Origin: Tanypteryx hageni
Taxonomy: Eukaryota > Arthropoda > Insecta > Odonata > Petaluridae
Reading direction: 5' to 3'
Length of the DNA stretch: 64,000 nt
Assembly: GCA_028673005.1 (NCBI GenBank)
Contig: CM054114.1
Span: 126,261,307 to 126,325,306 of the forward strand
Part shown: positions 9,531 through 20,785 of the stretch, in pieces
Layout: the number at the start of each line of letters is the position of its first letter
How positions within the stretch are numbered: the first letter of the stretch is position 1
Translations under genes and position numbers: made by a program
The notes under the pieces: generated by a model
The model's input: the letters and a program-made list of their open reading frames with translations, nothing else
Told to the model about the DNA's origin: nothing
Database searches by the model: none

Positions 9531-11476
9531 AGAGAGAGGTAAGATTGTAGAGGAGGAGACAGGAAAAGAGTGAGAGAGAGGGTGAAAGGGATCACGGGGG
9601 AGTAGATGGAGAAATGGAGGAAATGAAAGAGGAGAGAAAGTGAAAAAATACCTAAGATACCTTAAATGATGAAATAAGGGTAATGTGATGCAAGGGTCAA
9701 GACTGATGGAATTAGATTGTTTTCGCTGGGGATTTAATTAGAGAAAGGAAGGCATTGACAAGCGTACTCGTATGAGCTGAATAGCAGTAATTGGAAGGCA
9801 AAGAATCATGTACTTGGATGCGATAAGAAACATGCATTAAAAGACACGGAATAGGAGCAATTAAGTAAGTAAAAGGTGGGCATTTGGAAAAATCAGTGCT
9901 CTTCTGAAAGACAAAAATGAATAAATCGATGACTTTTTATATTTTGAAATATCAAATACGATGCTTATTCTATGGTTGCAACAAACAAAAACTCTGTAAC
10001 TGCACACACAAAAATTCAGTTTATTCCACAATATAGGCTATTATGACAATACATGTAGGTAACATAGGGATCATCTCCCTCGTAGTCTTTATTGGGACTA
10101 GGGTGGTACAATTCACCTCAAGAATATGGCTAAAAATATAACCGTACATTTAATATTCAACTCAAAATATTGAAATAAAATACATTTCGTAAGTTGTTAC
10201 ATTTTATATTTATCAATACACACAATTTATGTACATCTTACGGTCGTTTAATTAAATTTTTATCTACCTCGAGCTTATTTTTTTATCAAGTGAATACGAA
10301 AAAATTATCATTCAAGTCCTTTTTGCTTTTTCATGCACCTTACCTGTTACTCCGTCTTCTCGCATTCTTTAGAAATAGAGCTTGTCAGTCCAACCGGCAA
10401 TCAGAGTAATCAAATTCATGATTCACTCATCCGTAAATGTTACTATAATACATTTGAGTCTTTTTATATTAACGATACGCATAATTGGAAATTATAAATA
10501 GTCTAAATTGTCTTCTATGCTACATTAAATAAGAAGTATTTGTCATTTACTCTCTTTATCTCTCTCTCTGTCTTCCTCATTCACGCTGTGATGTGGTTGT
10601 CCTTGCTATTAGTCGGGTGTTTTCTTTGTTTTGAAATTCAACAACGTCACGGTGCCAGCGTAAGCTTCGCACGTTTTCATCTCACTAACACCCCCAGTAA
10701 AGATGCCGCGCTGGTCGGGATCGGTATGTCGACATCTGCTCATTTAGATCGATAAGTTGTGAATTGAAGGCTCTTAATTTTCACACGTAAAAAGTTTTTT
10801 GTGGTAGCTTGTGTGTGGGATACAAATGTACATATCGAGAATTGCGATGCGGTTTACAGCCGAAATAAAATGCAATGGGGATATCTATGAGGTACTATCG
10901 GCGTTTTAAGTGAATTTTGTCGGATTTTAAAGTCATATTTACTATTTATGTACAAATTTTTCTCCAAAAACGCCTCACATATTGCCGAAATATTCAAGTT
11001 AAGGTATTTATATACATGTCGGTTATTTTCAGTGAATGTAGTGTGCAGTGTAGTTTCTTGATTAAGTCGCCACTATTCACCATGCATTTAATACGTAAGC
11101 TGCTTTTCAAATAATAAAAACAACCACGTTTAAATACAAAACCTGAGTTCACTTTGGACGGATTATTATGGCCTTGATCGTTTTTAGTTTTCCATTTCGA
11201 GAATGTACCAAAAAATGTTTTCGTTTTCGCGAAGTTCTCCCACGTCTTTACCACGTTGATGTGGTCGAATATAAAAAATAATAATAATCTTGCACATCTT
11301 TTTACGCAACGCAAAATAGATTCCGTTGTTATATCGATTAAAGGATGATGAAGAGTACACGTACGACGATATTGAAAAAAGAATGATCCGCGTTGAATCC
11401 TCGCGTACAAAAATAAAATAAATTTGTCTCTTGCTAAACAAATAAAAGTCCATCGTTTTTTTCCCTTACAATCGAA
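9531..11476. other. Unassigned, 3' flank of the secreted-protein gene
   Basis: A purine-rich tract (about 9531-9650) follows the hAT element, then AT-rich DNA without a supported gene. For the minus-strand gene that ends at 11477, an ATTAAA lies at 11092-11087, about 385 bases past the stop, and could be its poly(A) signal. I saw no closer AATAAA on that strand. Short open frames here have no domains. Confidence 0.45.
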
Positions 11477-11943
11477 TCACGACGGCTCCCTCTGCAATTC
11501 CACCACCACTCCTTTCACGCTCGCCTCCTCTTCCGCCGCCAAGCCCCCGTTTTGTTCCGCGAATTCCGGGAAATGGCGGATGTATTCGTCCGGAAAGCTC
11601 TTCCTTACTTGGGCGACGGATTCTTGTGGTCGAGACGACGCCGGAACGCCCGATTCGTCGTCCATCCTCCTCCCCGAAGACTTCCCGGAATCCCCGGAAA
11701 TCTCCTCGTATTCAGGTTCCGGCGTTTGTCCCGACCAGGTCTTTCCCGGAGATGAGTACGAGGTCGTGTAGGAATATGAAGGAGAGGACACGGACGTGGC
11801 CACTCGCGAATGTCCGGTGAAGGTCTTCACTTCCGTCCCCGGCAGAAGGGTGTACGAGGGTGAGGGCACGGTGACCAAAGGGGCTGGTCCAGAGGGTCCG
11901 TAAATGGCGAAGGTGCCTTCGGATGCCTTGTGCCTTGGTCGTT
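11477..11943 (-). CDS. Last coding exon of the secreted-protein gene
   Basis: On the minus strand CCCATATTGCAG at about 11955-11944 is a good acceptor. The exon begins with two bases, AA, which join the single G left by the upstream exon to make a Glu codon. The frame then runs open for 154 codons to a TGA at 11479-11477. The sequence begins RPRHKASEGTFAIYGPSGPA, has a Tyr/Ser/Pro-rich middle (SSPSYSYTTSYSSPGK), an acidic stretch and the C-terminus VVVELQREPS. The composition matches exon 2, which supports joining them. No domain is recognised. Confidence 0.75.
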
Positions 11944-14900
11944 CTGCAATATGGGAGGGATGAGGGGAAAGAGGCGCTTGCGATCATTGACGGAGGGGAA
12001 GTTTTAATGGACCAAAATATTTGCTGACGAGGAATGACGATCAATCCGGTCTTAATGAGAGGTCGATCTACTAAATGAAAATGTCATGATTGCCACGTTT
12101 GATCCCACCGTGATGAAAATTTATCTCAGTTAGTACAATGTGATTGATTCATAAACTTCACCGTATAGGCCTTCAATTGGCAGTATTCCATCTTTAATAA
12201 AACACGGCAAATGTATCTTTTACAACATGCCAAACATCGAAACCCAAGTCGTAAGTTTTTAAAAATAAAATGCGATGTTGTAAAAGTTATATTTGTCGTG
12301 TTTTTTAAATGTAATTGAATGTTCGCATCTGTATGTAATTCCATTGCTCAGGAGTACTGCGATTTTCTTATCAAAGAATCATTGTTATGTCGATAATGTA
12401 TTTATAGGACGTTGGTTTGCTTGTTATAAGATAGCGAAGTAATAATGTGATAGCGATGAATTAAATGTCTTCTATGGGGTTATCATTTATTCTTAAATAA
12501 CTGTAGAGAAAAATCCCATATGGATTTTATTTTTTATATATGTATATATATTTTTCATACAAACGTAAAAAAGTCGTTCAGTAATGAATAAAGTCAACTC
12601 CTGCACAATTTCCATAATTATTTTATAAAATAATGAACGAATTTATTGCAGGGTAATTCAGTTGCGTTAGAGTGGCCGTTTTAAACAATTTAATCGATTA
12701 ATATAATGCAATACTCACCCATTTTTACTATTATAGTTGTCTTTTCCAACAGTAAACATACTTGCGCCTTCATTGAGTAGGCCAATTTCAATTACGATCC
12801 GTTCACTGAATGAAAACTTAAAACGTAATGGCAAAAATCAACAATTTCTACACTCTTGTCGCGTTTCCTTTTATCAGAATACTGTTTCATTTGAATACGT
12901 TATGGTTGCTTAGGTCTCGCATATTATCTGGATAAATAACTAACTCGGCCTATCACGTTGGTAGACTCGATCCCTTTCGCTTACCAGTTCTCGGAAATAT
13001 GTCGTTACTAGAGATGTCCGCCGCGTTTTCTCGAACCGACACATCCGTCGTCGTGGTTACGAAGACCCCATTCGTAGGCCATGTCTCGATCTTGACCCCA
13101 GGAGTCGGGCGGACCAGGAATCTAGGAGATGTGAAAGGGTTACCAGGAGAAGTGACCGTTAAGCTCACCGGAGATGGCGACGGATCGAGTGTCGTGGACG
13201 GATAGGTGGAGGTGTAATGCGATGGGGAAGGGGATTTAGGGGTTGTACTATCACCATCCCAGTTTCCCACCGACATCGGCGTTACCACGTAAACCTTCTC
13301 TTTGGTCGTCGGAGATATTGCCACCTGCGTCTTGGACCAATTAGCCACCGTTGTGGCTCTCGATTCGTTGGCGTTTTCATGTTTTCTGGCGTCTTCGCTG
13401 CCGTTGTTCTTTTTCGCGGCTTCCGGAATCACTAGATTCGAATGGATCCCCCAAAAGGTAGAAGCTGTAGATATGCTGGTGGTTTGATGACTTGGTGTCG
13501 TGTTGGATATGATGGTTCCATCCGGTCTCGCAGTTGCCGTGTGATCGTGGCTTCCGGATGCCTCGTGATCATCAAATAATCCCACGAAGGGTTTCGTCGT
13601 CGTGCCTTCGCTGCTAGTCACGGGTGTGGGTTTTCCGGAGAATTGCTGCGCCGTCCACGTGTCGATGTTCTTCTGCAACCTGTATAAGGGGTTCTCGGAC
13701 ACGACTTGGTTCACCTCTCCATTCAGCAGTCCTCTGAGATTGGAAGCCAGCACGTGCTGAAACCCGGTGTCTTTCTCTGTCTCGAACTTCATTTCGGACC
13801 CTTTCTCCTTCCTGAGGTGATTAGGGTGTACGGCAGAGGCGGTGACTGTGCGGGACTCCTGATGGACATGGTAGTCCTCTTCGTTGGGTGCGCGGTGATG
13901 CCAGTGGCGCAGACTATTCTCCGTCGAGGGACTCAAGTTTGGATTGTGTATTGCCGAAGCGTCTTGGGTGCTCTTTCCTCCTGGGGATCGGTTACCGATG
14001 TGAAGCACGCTTTGCTCTACGCTCAACGACTGAGCAGTGTCGATCTGGGTCGATTTATCTCCCCCCGTGATGTAAGGGATGATGATTTGCACTTGTTTGG
14101 TCTTCTTTCCTTTGTTTCTGTTATGCAAAACGTCACCGCCACCCGAAAAGTTAGGGACGATGGTGGATGCCGAGTAACCCGTGTTCGGTATGACAACGGG
14201 TGGGGCAGCCGTCGTCGATGTGGTGAATGGCGTCGGTGGTAGACCGTAGAAGAGAGAAGGCCTGGGAGACGACGTCTGCAAAGGTCTCACGGTCGGAGGC
14301 CCCGCATTACCGCTGTCCGAACCAGCCTTGTACCTCCACTTGTTCTGCTCCGCACCGCCCACAGACCCTGCCTTCGGTTCTTGAGGATACTGCCCTCCGC
14401 TGGTGTTGTGAATGAAGCTGAAAATGGGGGGCTCTTCGATGAAATGGTGTTGGGAATGATGGTTTTTGAACGGCACTTGCGTCTGCCCGCTTCCCGTGCT
14501 GACGGTATCGTGGTTGTGGTTGTTGAGGCCTCCGGAAGCTTCCGATGGTGGTATCTCGTATGAATAAGGGTGGTCTCTCGTCCACAGGGAAGGGTTGGGT
14601 GCCAGAGGAACGGACGGATGAATATTTTCGTATTTAGGAGGCTGAAACGGAGAAGGTGGGGGCCTCTGGTGATAGTTGTTAGGCGACGGCGTCGGAGATG
14701 GCGGTTGCTTCGTTATGTAGTGGCCTTTAGGGTTTGGATTCGCGTGCGAGTGATGCGTATAATGGCTCAGGTGACCTGGGAATTCGTAACTTTGCGACAA
14801 GCGGAAACCTTGTCCGGGGTGAGCTTTGAACTCGTTGTTATTCGCGTACGAATCTCTGTTTGGCAGCGACGATAGATATTCGGCCGTCTGCAAAGAAGGT

Positions 14901-17706
14901 TGTATGTCCACGTAGGTCGAGGCGGGTGGGCTGTAAGAGTTGGAGAATTTTGGCGATTCGGTGCTGCCCGCGTGTAGCAGCGATGGCGTATTTATCGGCG
15001 ATCTCGTCGATGAATCCACCCCTCGGTAAAGTGGTCCCGCTGTTGAACTGTAGCTGCTCGGTCCTTCCGACCCCGGACCGGAGTTACTTTGGAGAATCGA
15101 ACTCACGGTCGGTAGGTCGACAGGTCCAGAATGCGAGACGGGCGAATGCGTCGTTGCGTAAATGATGGGCGTCACCGTCGGAACCGTCGGCGCCGGCGAC
15201 GAGTACGAGAACTGCGGTGCCGGTGTCGAATGCTGCGGAGCTGGCGACGAGTACGGGCCGCTCTGGTGAGCGTTTTCGTACGAGATACCGTGGGGAGACG
15301 GCGAATAGGACACATCAGGGGCGATCGTGGATGGCGAGGCGGGCGAAGGAAGCGGCCCGATCAGTGGAGTTTGTTTCTCTGGTCCACTGTGATGTATTGG
15401 AAGTTCGTTTCCTGGTCCGGTCAGGGATGGAAGTCTTCCCTGAACGGTGTTATCGTTTGGAGGTCGCTTCAGAGGGTCTTCCTTAGTTAGATCCAGCATG
15501 TGCGTGTGTCCCAACACCATCGGGTATTCTATGGAGGACAGGTAGTCCGCGACTGGCACGCTGGGAATTACTTCCGTCTTGTGAAGGTTTGGACGGTTAG
15601 GGGACGGATTAGTTTTGAACTCCTCCACCGTTCCGCCGAACCCCGAGGGTCTGAAATCGGAAACGAGATGGATTTGTGGTCCTCCCGGAATGGAATATAT
15701 CCCGTTTGGTTTGTTCTTATTTTCGTGTATCGTGATGGTGATCTCTTCTTTCTGAGGGACGTAGCTTGACGGGCCGGAAGGTCTCAATTGACCGTATATC
15801 GGTGGATGATTGTAAGGGGGGATGAGATAGGAGATTAGTTGCCTCTGGTCTCCTGGACCTATTTGAAGGGGAGGAGGTGGCGGTAACCTATAAGGTGGTG
15901 GCGGAGGGGGCGGTGGAGGCGGAGGTCTCCTCGCGCTGACTGGACGGGGAACCAAACTGGTGACGAAGTGAGCTTGAGTGTGGGTGGGGTATTTCTGTGG
16001 AGCGCTAGCAGGAAGGGATAATTGTTCTCCCACAGGAGGTTTGGAGATGTACGGACCGTGAGGTGGTTCTTTGTGCCTAATGCCGGGATTGCCTCCTCCT
16101 CCACCTCCGAAGTTTTGACCAGAGACGAGGGAAAGCACCGCATCCGATATTGCTTCCTTGATTGGAAACATGGGTACCCATGGTATTTTGTCGCACGGTC
16201 TGCACGGCTGCGGTGTCGGTCTCGTCCCATGCTGTCCAAATCCCTTTGGCGCTCCGTACAATGGTTTTGGTGGAGGCTGAGGGATGTACGGCTTTGGATG
16301 CGTTTGGGCCGGTGTTTCTGAAGATAGGAACCATCTCGCTATCCTTTGCATCAAAGGCAAAGGGGCAGATGAAGGGGATTGACGAGGGGGAGCTATGTGG
16401 CTTTGCTGTGGAGGAGGTTTTAGGATGGTGTCTATGTGCCTCGGGACTTTGTTCGCTTGTGGTTGAGGTGCGCTTCCTTCCGTTGTATTGGAGGTTTTGT
16501 TGGGCTGTTGTAGCGCGCTTCCCGAAGACAACTCCGCAAGCGCTGTACCGATGAGTAAGAGCGCAGCCCACTGAAAATAAGAGGGATAGGGAAATTAGTC
16601 CGAAGGAAATGACTCGATTTTTGTGTGAAAATGACATGCTGCGTTAAATTGTTGAAATGTTTTAAAAGTGTATAGTTCTTTTATTTAAACTAATGATTTT
16701 CCCGTTGCTACGCAACTTCAAAATTCGGGATCTTATAAAATAATTTTTGTTTTAATCTTTACTGCTGGCTTATGAAATACTTTTGTAAATTAAAAAGAAC
16801 TTCCAGTGGAGATCGAACCCAGTACTCCTTGTTATTAGCACAATGCACTAACCGTTGAGCCACGGAAACTAACAAACCAAACAATTATTTGTTATAGTGC
16901 AGATGTGTTTTTTTATTTAATACGATATATCGTGTGGGGTGCCGGTGGTGTAGTGGTTAGGACGCTGGCTGCTACTCGCCTGCTGCTTGAAAGGGCAGCG
17001 GGCACGAATACTGCGAAAGTAGAATTTTTTCCAAGGTCGCCCTTCCCCCTGTTTGTGTGGTTTGAGGAGACCGCGCAAAGTCAGCGTTCTGTCCTTCGGA
17101 AGGGACGTTAAGCCGTTAGCCCCCTTGGTGCTCTTCGTTAAGAGTAGGCTAATGCCGGCACCGGGTTTCCCTCCTCCCTTGTGAGTGTGTTCGGTGTGGA
17201 AGAAGCTATGACTATAATAATCCAAGAGGTTGATTAGCCGAAAATACACACACACGATATATCATGTATTATAATTATGACGTCATCATATGTCATCATA
17301 TCAGCTTTGGTTTACATCAACTGGTTTATAACGCAATGTATCAGTTCCTCATTAAAATGTATTGAATCGATGCTATTACAATACAGATTACCAGTTCCCA
17401 TTTAAAGGCATTGAACTCTGTAACATGTTAGTTGATACTTTTTCATGGTAAGAAAACTGAAAAAATTCCCTTACTTTTTATTAAAAACAGTTTTTTACGC
17501 CGATTCGACTCGGATTCGAATTCTCTCTTCAAAAAAATTAAACCAGTCTCTCATCCAGAGAACGGTTCAGGTTCCGATTTCGTATCTTAACTGTAACTAA
17601 ATTAAAAAAGCAATTTTATAAAGCCATTCTTTAGAGTATAATGTCGAATAAGTTCGATCAATTAAAAATTTATATAGAATACTGGTGAATTGAATCTTAC
17701 CGTCAT
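11477..17706 (-). CDS. Secreted Pro/Ser/Thr-rich protein, three coding exons
   Basis: Proposed model: exon 1 17706-17701, exon 2 16570-12985, exon 3 11943-11477, about 1350 residues. Exon 2 opens directly after an AG acceptor with residues that complete a signal peptide. With exon 1 the start reads MTWAALLLIGTALA, a short hydrophobic core ending in an AxA cleavage site. The mature chain is low-complexity, rich in Pro, Ser, Thr and His, with one CxxC (about residues 125-128), a poly-Gly run (about 157-162), a poly-Pro run (about 218-228) and two YLSS motifs (about 345 and 567). I do not recognise the family. Composition and secretion suggest an extracellular matrix, cuticle or mucin-like role, which is inference. 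The exons are clearly GC-richer than the surrounding DNA. No membrane segment follows the signal peptide. Confidence 0.75.
12985..16570 (-). CDS. Large coding exon of the secreted-protein gene
   Basis: This exon keeps one frame open for 1195 codons, far beyond chance for this DNA. Its 5' edge is fixed by the acceptor CCTCTTATTTTCAG just above 16570; an in-frame TAA lies about 27 bases upstream, so translation must enter by splicing. The 3' edge is the donor CTG|GTAAGC at 12985/12984, giving a phase-1 intron of 1041 bp. Without splicing the frame would run only 10 more codons to a TGA. Content includes PCRPCDKIPWVP, the poly-Pro run before YRLPPPPP, VADYLSSIEYP, repeated YSSPAP units, TAEYLSSLP and many Pro/Thr/Ser tracts. 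The exon is also open over long spans on the other strand; those frames are shadows. Confidence 0.85.
16690..16872 (-). mobile_element. tRNA-derived SINE inside intron 1
   Basis: The minus strand has an A box TGGCTCAACGG (16862-16852) and a B box GGTTCGATCTCC (16819-16808) at tRNA-like spacing. A short unrelated body follows, ending near GTTGCGTAGCAACGGG at about 16707-16690. The anticodon arm does not form a sound tRNA, so this is a SINE head or tRNA pseudogene rather than a tRNA gene. It is a different family from the SINE next to it. Confidence 0.6.
16936..17253 (+). mobile_element. tRNA-derived SINE, copy 1, with target duplication
   Basis: The insert begins GGGGTGCCGGTGGTGTAGTG, with A-box-like GTAGTGGTTAGGACGCTGG and B-box-like GGCACGAATAC. 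It ends in a short CA-rich tail near 17253. The flanks ACGATATATCGTGT (16922-16935) and ACGATATATCATGT (17254-17267) match at 13 of 14 positions, which sets both edges. It lies in intron 1 of the secreted-protein gene, antisense to it. A second copy lies at 18014-18325 in the opposite direction. There is no coding capacity; it would rely on a LINE for movement. Confidence 0.85.
17701..17706 (-). CDS. Proposed first coding exon (Met-Thr)
   Basis: On the minus strand ATGACG is followed at once by GTAAGATT, a strong donor, giving a phase-0 exon end that matches the phase-0 start of exon 2 at 16570. Joining them gives MTWAALLLIGTALA followed by ELSSG. A tiny first coding exon that splits the signal peptide is common in insect cuticle and other secreted-protein genes. 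I see no better start between 16571 and 17700. A transcript is needed to prove it. No TATA box is obvious just upstream, so the transcription start may lie beyond another untranslated exon. Confidence 0.5.
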
Positions 17707-17834
17707 GTTACAATGGCACATAAAGGGATAATAGTAATAATTCTTTACGCTTCGTTACAATGTTCAGCGCAATAATTAATAGTAATAATAATTCACTTCA
17801 GAAATTATGATTATAGCAGCCATGAAAAGATCGG

Positions 17835-17990
17835 TTAAACTAGATGCGCATTTCGGCTACAAGGTATCCTTCAGCAGTGGTAATTCACCGATACTAAAAT
17901 CCGAGAAATGAATTTTAAAAGTCTACTGCTAATAAATCACCACTGATTATGGCTGCTTTGTAGCTGAAATGCGCATCTACGTAGTTTTTC
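17835..17990. mobile_element. Foldback MITE, family A, copy 2 (inner part)
   Basis: The two arms are GATGCGCATTTCGGCTACAA with CAGTGGTAATTCACCG on the left, and their reverse complements (AATCACCACTGATTATGG, TTTGTAGCTGAAATGCGCAT) on the right. They match the inner arms of the element at 5262-5690; the outer arms are absent. It lies just upstream of the proposed first exon of the secreted-protein gene. Confidence 0.65.
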
Positions 17991-18013
17991 CAACTAATTT
18001 ATGGCTATTAAAG

Positions 18014-18325
18014 TGTGTTTTTGTTTGTTTTTTGACTAATCAACCTCTTGAATTTTTATAGCCATAGCTTCTCCCACATCGAACACACACGGGAGGGAAA
18101 CCCGGTGCCGACATTAGCCTACTCTTAACGAAGATCACCAAGGGGGCCAACAGCTTTACGTCCGTTCCGAAGGAACTTTGCGCGGTCTCCTCAAACCACA
18201 CAAAGGAAGCAGGGCGACATTGGAAAAAAATCCTACTTTCGCAGGATTCGTATCCGCTGCCCTTTCGAGCAGCAGGCGATTAGCAGCCAGCGTCCTAACC
18301 ACTGCGCTACCGGCACCCCCCTCAA
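18014..18325 (-). mobile_element. tRNA-derived SINE, copy 2, with target duplication
   Basis: The minus-strand sequence starts GGGGTGCCGGTAGCGCAGTG and follows copy 1 through the whole element, with B-box-like GGATACGAATCC, the GAGACCGCGCAAAG and AAGAGTAGGCTAATG segments and the CAAGAGGTTGATTAG tail. The 11-bp flanks GGCTATTAAAG (18003-18013 and 18326-18336) are identical target duplications. It differs from copy 1 by scattered substitutions and a deletion of about 10 bases before CTTCGGAA, so the two are separate insertions. Confidence 0.85.
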
Positions 18326-18639
18326 GGCTATTAAAGCTTATCCGCTGCATTCCCACCACCACTAGATAATTTTATTTCTTATTGCTTTTTTTTGGAACTA
18401 CAGTCAAACTCGGATATAACGAGCGGGACCGTCTAGTTTTGCTCGTTATAGCCGTTAAACTTAATATCCGTGAAGGCAAAAGCATGCATGCGTATGGTGA
18501 AATAAGACATAAGAAGTAAAAGTGAATATATAAACAGAAAGTTTATTTAGTAAATTTATGGAAAAACATAAAAATGAGAATAAACTAGAAAATTTAAAAT
18601 AAACATTTGTACATATAAAATTTACTCACAGCTGCATCC

Positions 18640-20174
18640 TTAATCACTCCCCTTTTTGGAAAAATAACTTTGAATGGTAGCCTGTTTCATAGATTTCACT
18701 TTGAAGTCTCTTAAGCTTCCTCTTATTACACTTATTGCACTAAAAACACCATCGTAAATGTCAATGTTTTCAAAAAAATCATTTAATGTTTCCACAGCAT
18801 CCTGAGCTTGAGAGTAAGTTGGCACGGCTTTCGTCGGGATTGTGTCTTCGACACATTCAACAATGTCTTCATCACTGTCTGCTGTGTTTTGTACTGTCTC
18901 TATTATTTCACTCTCCGTAGGAATTCCACTGGTTATCAATTCATCATCAACATGAACAAAATTGTCAATGTCATTTACATGGTCAAAATTCGCAATTCCA
19001 TTTTCTTTAAGCCATTCTGACAGAGGTAGATCATCTTCATCAACGTTATGGTTATCAATCGAAAATTCTCCCGATATTAAACCAGACTTCCGAAAACAGT
19101 TTATGATCGTTGTAGGTGAAACATTGTCCCATGCATCTGTCATCAAATGAATTGCATCCAATACAGAGACGTTGCCATCTAAACCTCTTTCCCTCCTTTC
19201 AATCAACTGTAGAACAAAAAATCGCTTGAAATGGCCTTTAAAACTTTTAATTATCCCCATGTCCATTGGCTGCAAAATAGAAGTCGCATTTGTAGGCAAA
19301 AACACCAGTTTTACATTGGATAACTCCTGCATATGTGGGTGCGCAGGACAGTTATCGACAAGGAGTAGAATGTTTCTATTTTTCCTCCGTAACTCGTTGT
19401 TCCACTGACTTACATATTTCTGAAAAATATTGGAAGTCATCCATGCCTTTTTATTAGCTGCATATTCAACGGAAAGCTTCTTTACATTATTGAAACAACG
19501 CGGCTTTTGTAACTTACCAATAACAAAAAGTTTTTTTTGTCACTCCCATTCATGTTTGCGCACATAAAAACTGTTAAACGATTCTTAGGTCTTTTGCCAC
19601 CAACACATTTGTCACCTTTGAATTTAAACGTTGCATCAGGCATCATGTTGTAAAACAGTCCAGTTTCGTCGGCATTGTAGATGTCTTCTTCTCTGTAACC
19701 TTTTCGACACTCCTCCCAAACATTTTTCACCCATTCATTTGCCGTTTTTTAATCTGCTGACAGGGCCTCTCCACTGACTTTCGCATAAACAATGTTATGC
19801 CGATTTTTAAAACGATCGAGCCACCCATTATTGCATGTGAAGTTTTCATGTCCTAACTGTTTTGCAAATTTATCTGCCTGTACCTTTAAAATGGGGCCGT
19901 TGATGGGGAAACCAGCATTTCTCTGCCTCTTAAACCACTCCAGAAGTGCTTGATCAACAGTACCCAAGTCGCACTTCCTCATTTTCTTGTTCGTTGTTAG
20001 GTTGTTCTCTAGTGCAGATAAAATCGCTTCTTTGTTTTTCCATAAGATTGAAACCGTAGACGACGATAAATTAAATTTTTTGCACACTTCAACATTTTTT
20101 TCACCACGTTCTAACTCTCGAATAATATCAACCTTTTCGTGAATAGACAGACACTTCCTTTTATGTACGGTCAT
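18640..20174 (-). pseudogene. Tigger-like transposase with two lesions
   Basis: The ATG at 20174 opens MTVHKRKCLSIHEKVDIIRE, a psq/CENP-B N-terminal helix-turn-helix, followed by a second CENP-B type DNA-binding domain (WFKRQRNAGFPINGP). An in-frame TAA at 19751-19749 interrupts it; the same frame then continues into NADETGLFY, whose Asp is the first catalytic residue. A frameshift in an A8 run near 19537 moves the rest to another frame. There LLLVDNCPAHPH gives the second Asp and QPMDMGII the third Asp of a DDD triad. The acidic C-terminal tail ends KQATIQSYFSKKGSD. One nonsense and one frameshift change are all I can see, so the copy is fairly young. Confidence 0.92.
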
Positions 20175-20651
20175 GTTACTCGTTCAAGGGCAAAATCTCA
20201 ACTGATTTTTGTGATCAACGCTACGAACTTTCTTTGCAAACTGCGAGCATACCAATTCCAGGAAGAGTTAATGAGGAGACGGATTAAATCTGGGATTTCC
20301 CATCTTTACGTGGGAAAGGGTGTTGGGTGCATTTGGCTGAGCGACGGGGGTGGGCGCCATTGTACATGCCCTTACCCCCTTCCAAACACAACCTCCTGGC
20401 TGTAAAAGAGCTGGGGGTTGGGAGGAGAGGACAAAGGACCTCCGCGGGTGCCACTGTACCTGCAAGTTGGGAATTCTTGGTTTGGACGAAGGGATTATTT
20501 TTTAACAACAACGCCGCTGTCTTTAACCTCCCCGAGGGATAGGGTGTAGAGGCTGGACTCGAGAACACAAGGTTACATATCTTGGGTCACTATGAGGATT
20601 GAAGGGGCTGACCGCCACCGCGTTTGAGACAGTGAGAAGTGGTCGAAGTTT

Positions 20652-20785
20652 GCTCGATATATCCGTGAAGCGTGCTCGTTATATACGTGAAATATTTGTA
20701 TGTAAATACTCGTAAACTTATCTTGGAGGTAGCATTTGCTCACTATAGCCGTGACCTCGTTACAACCGTGCTCGTTATAAACGAG
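20652..20785 (+). repeat. Subterminal iterons of the Tigger element
   Basis: Five 16-base units like GCTCGTTATANCCGTG lie at 20652, 20674, 20738, 20755 and 20770, close to the right end. Related units lie in the left end at 18411 (inverted), 18441 and about 18461. They probably bind the transposase's CENP-B-like domains; that function is inferred. Confidence 0.6.

Noticed and set aside
12999..16554. Many plus-strand open frames opposite the large exon
   Set aside because: They are antisense shadows of a long GC-richer coding exon and have erratic composition.
16077..16637. Minus-strand open frame starting MSFSHKNRVISFGLISLSLL with a hydrophobic start
   Set aside because: It reads through the acceptor of the large exon in a different frame and then overlaps that exon out of frame. 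The hydrophobic start comes from the polypyrimidine part of the intron.
16800..16872. Possible tRNA gene on the minus strand
   Set aside because: A and B boxes are present, but the acceptor and anticodon arms do not form a proper cloverleaf, so it is a SINE head.
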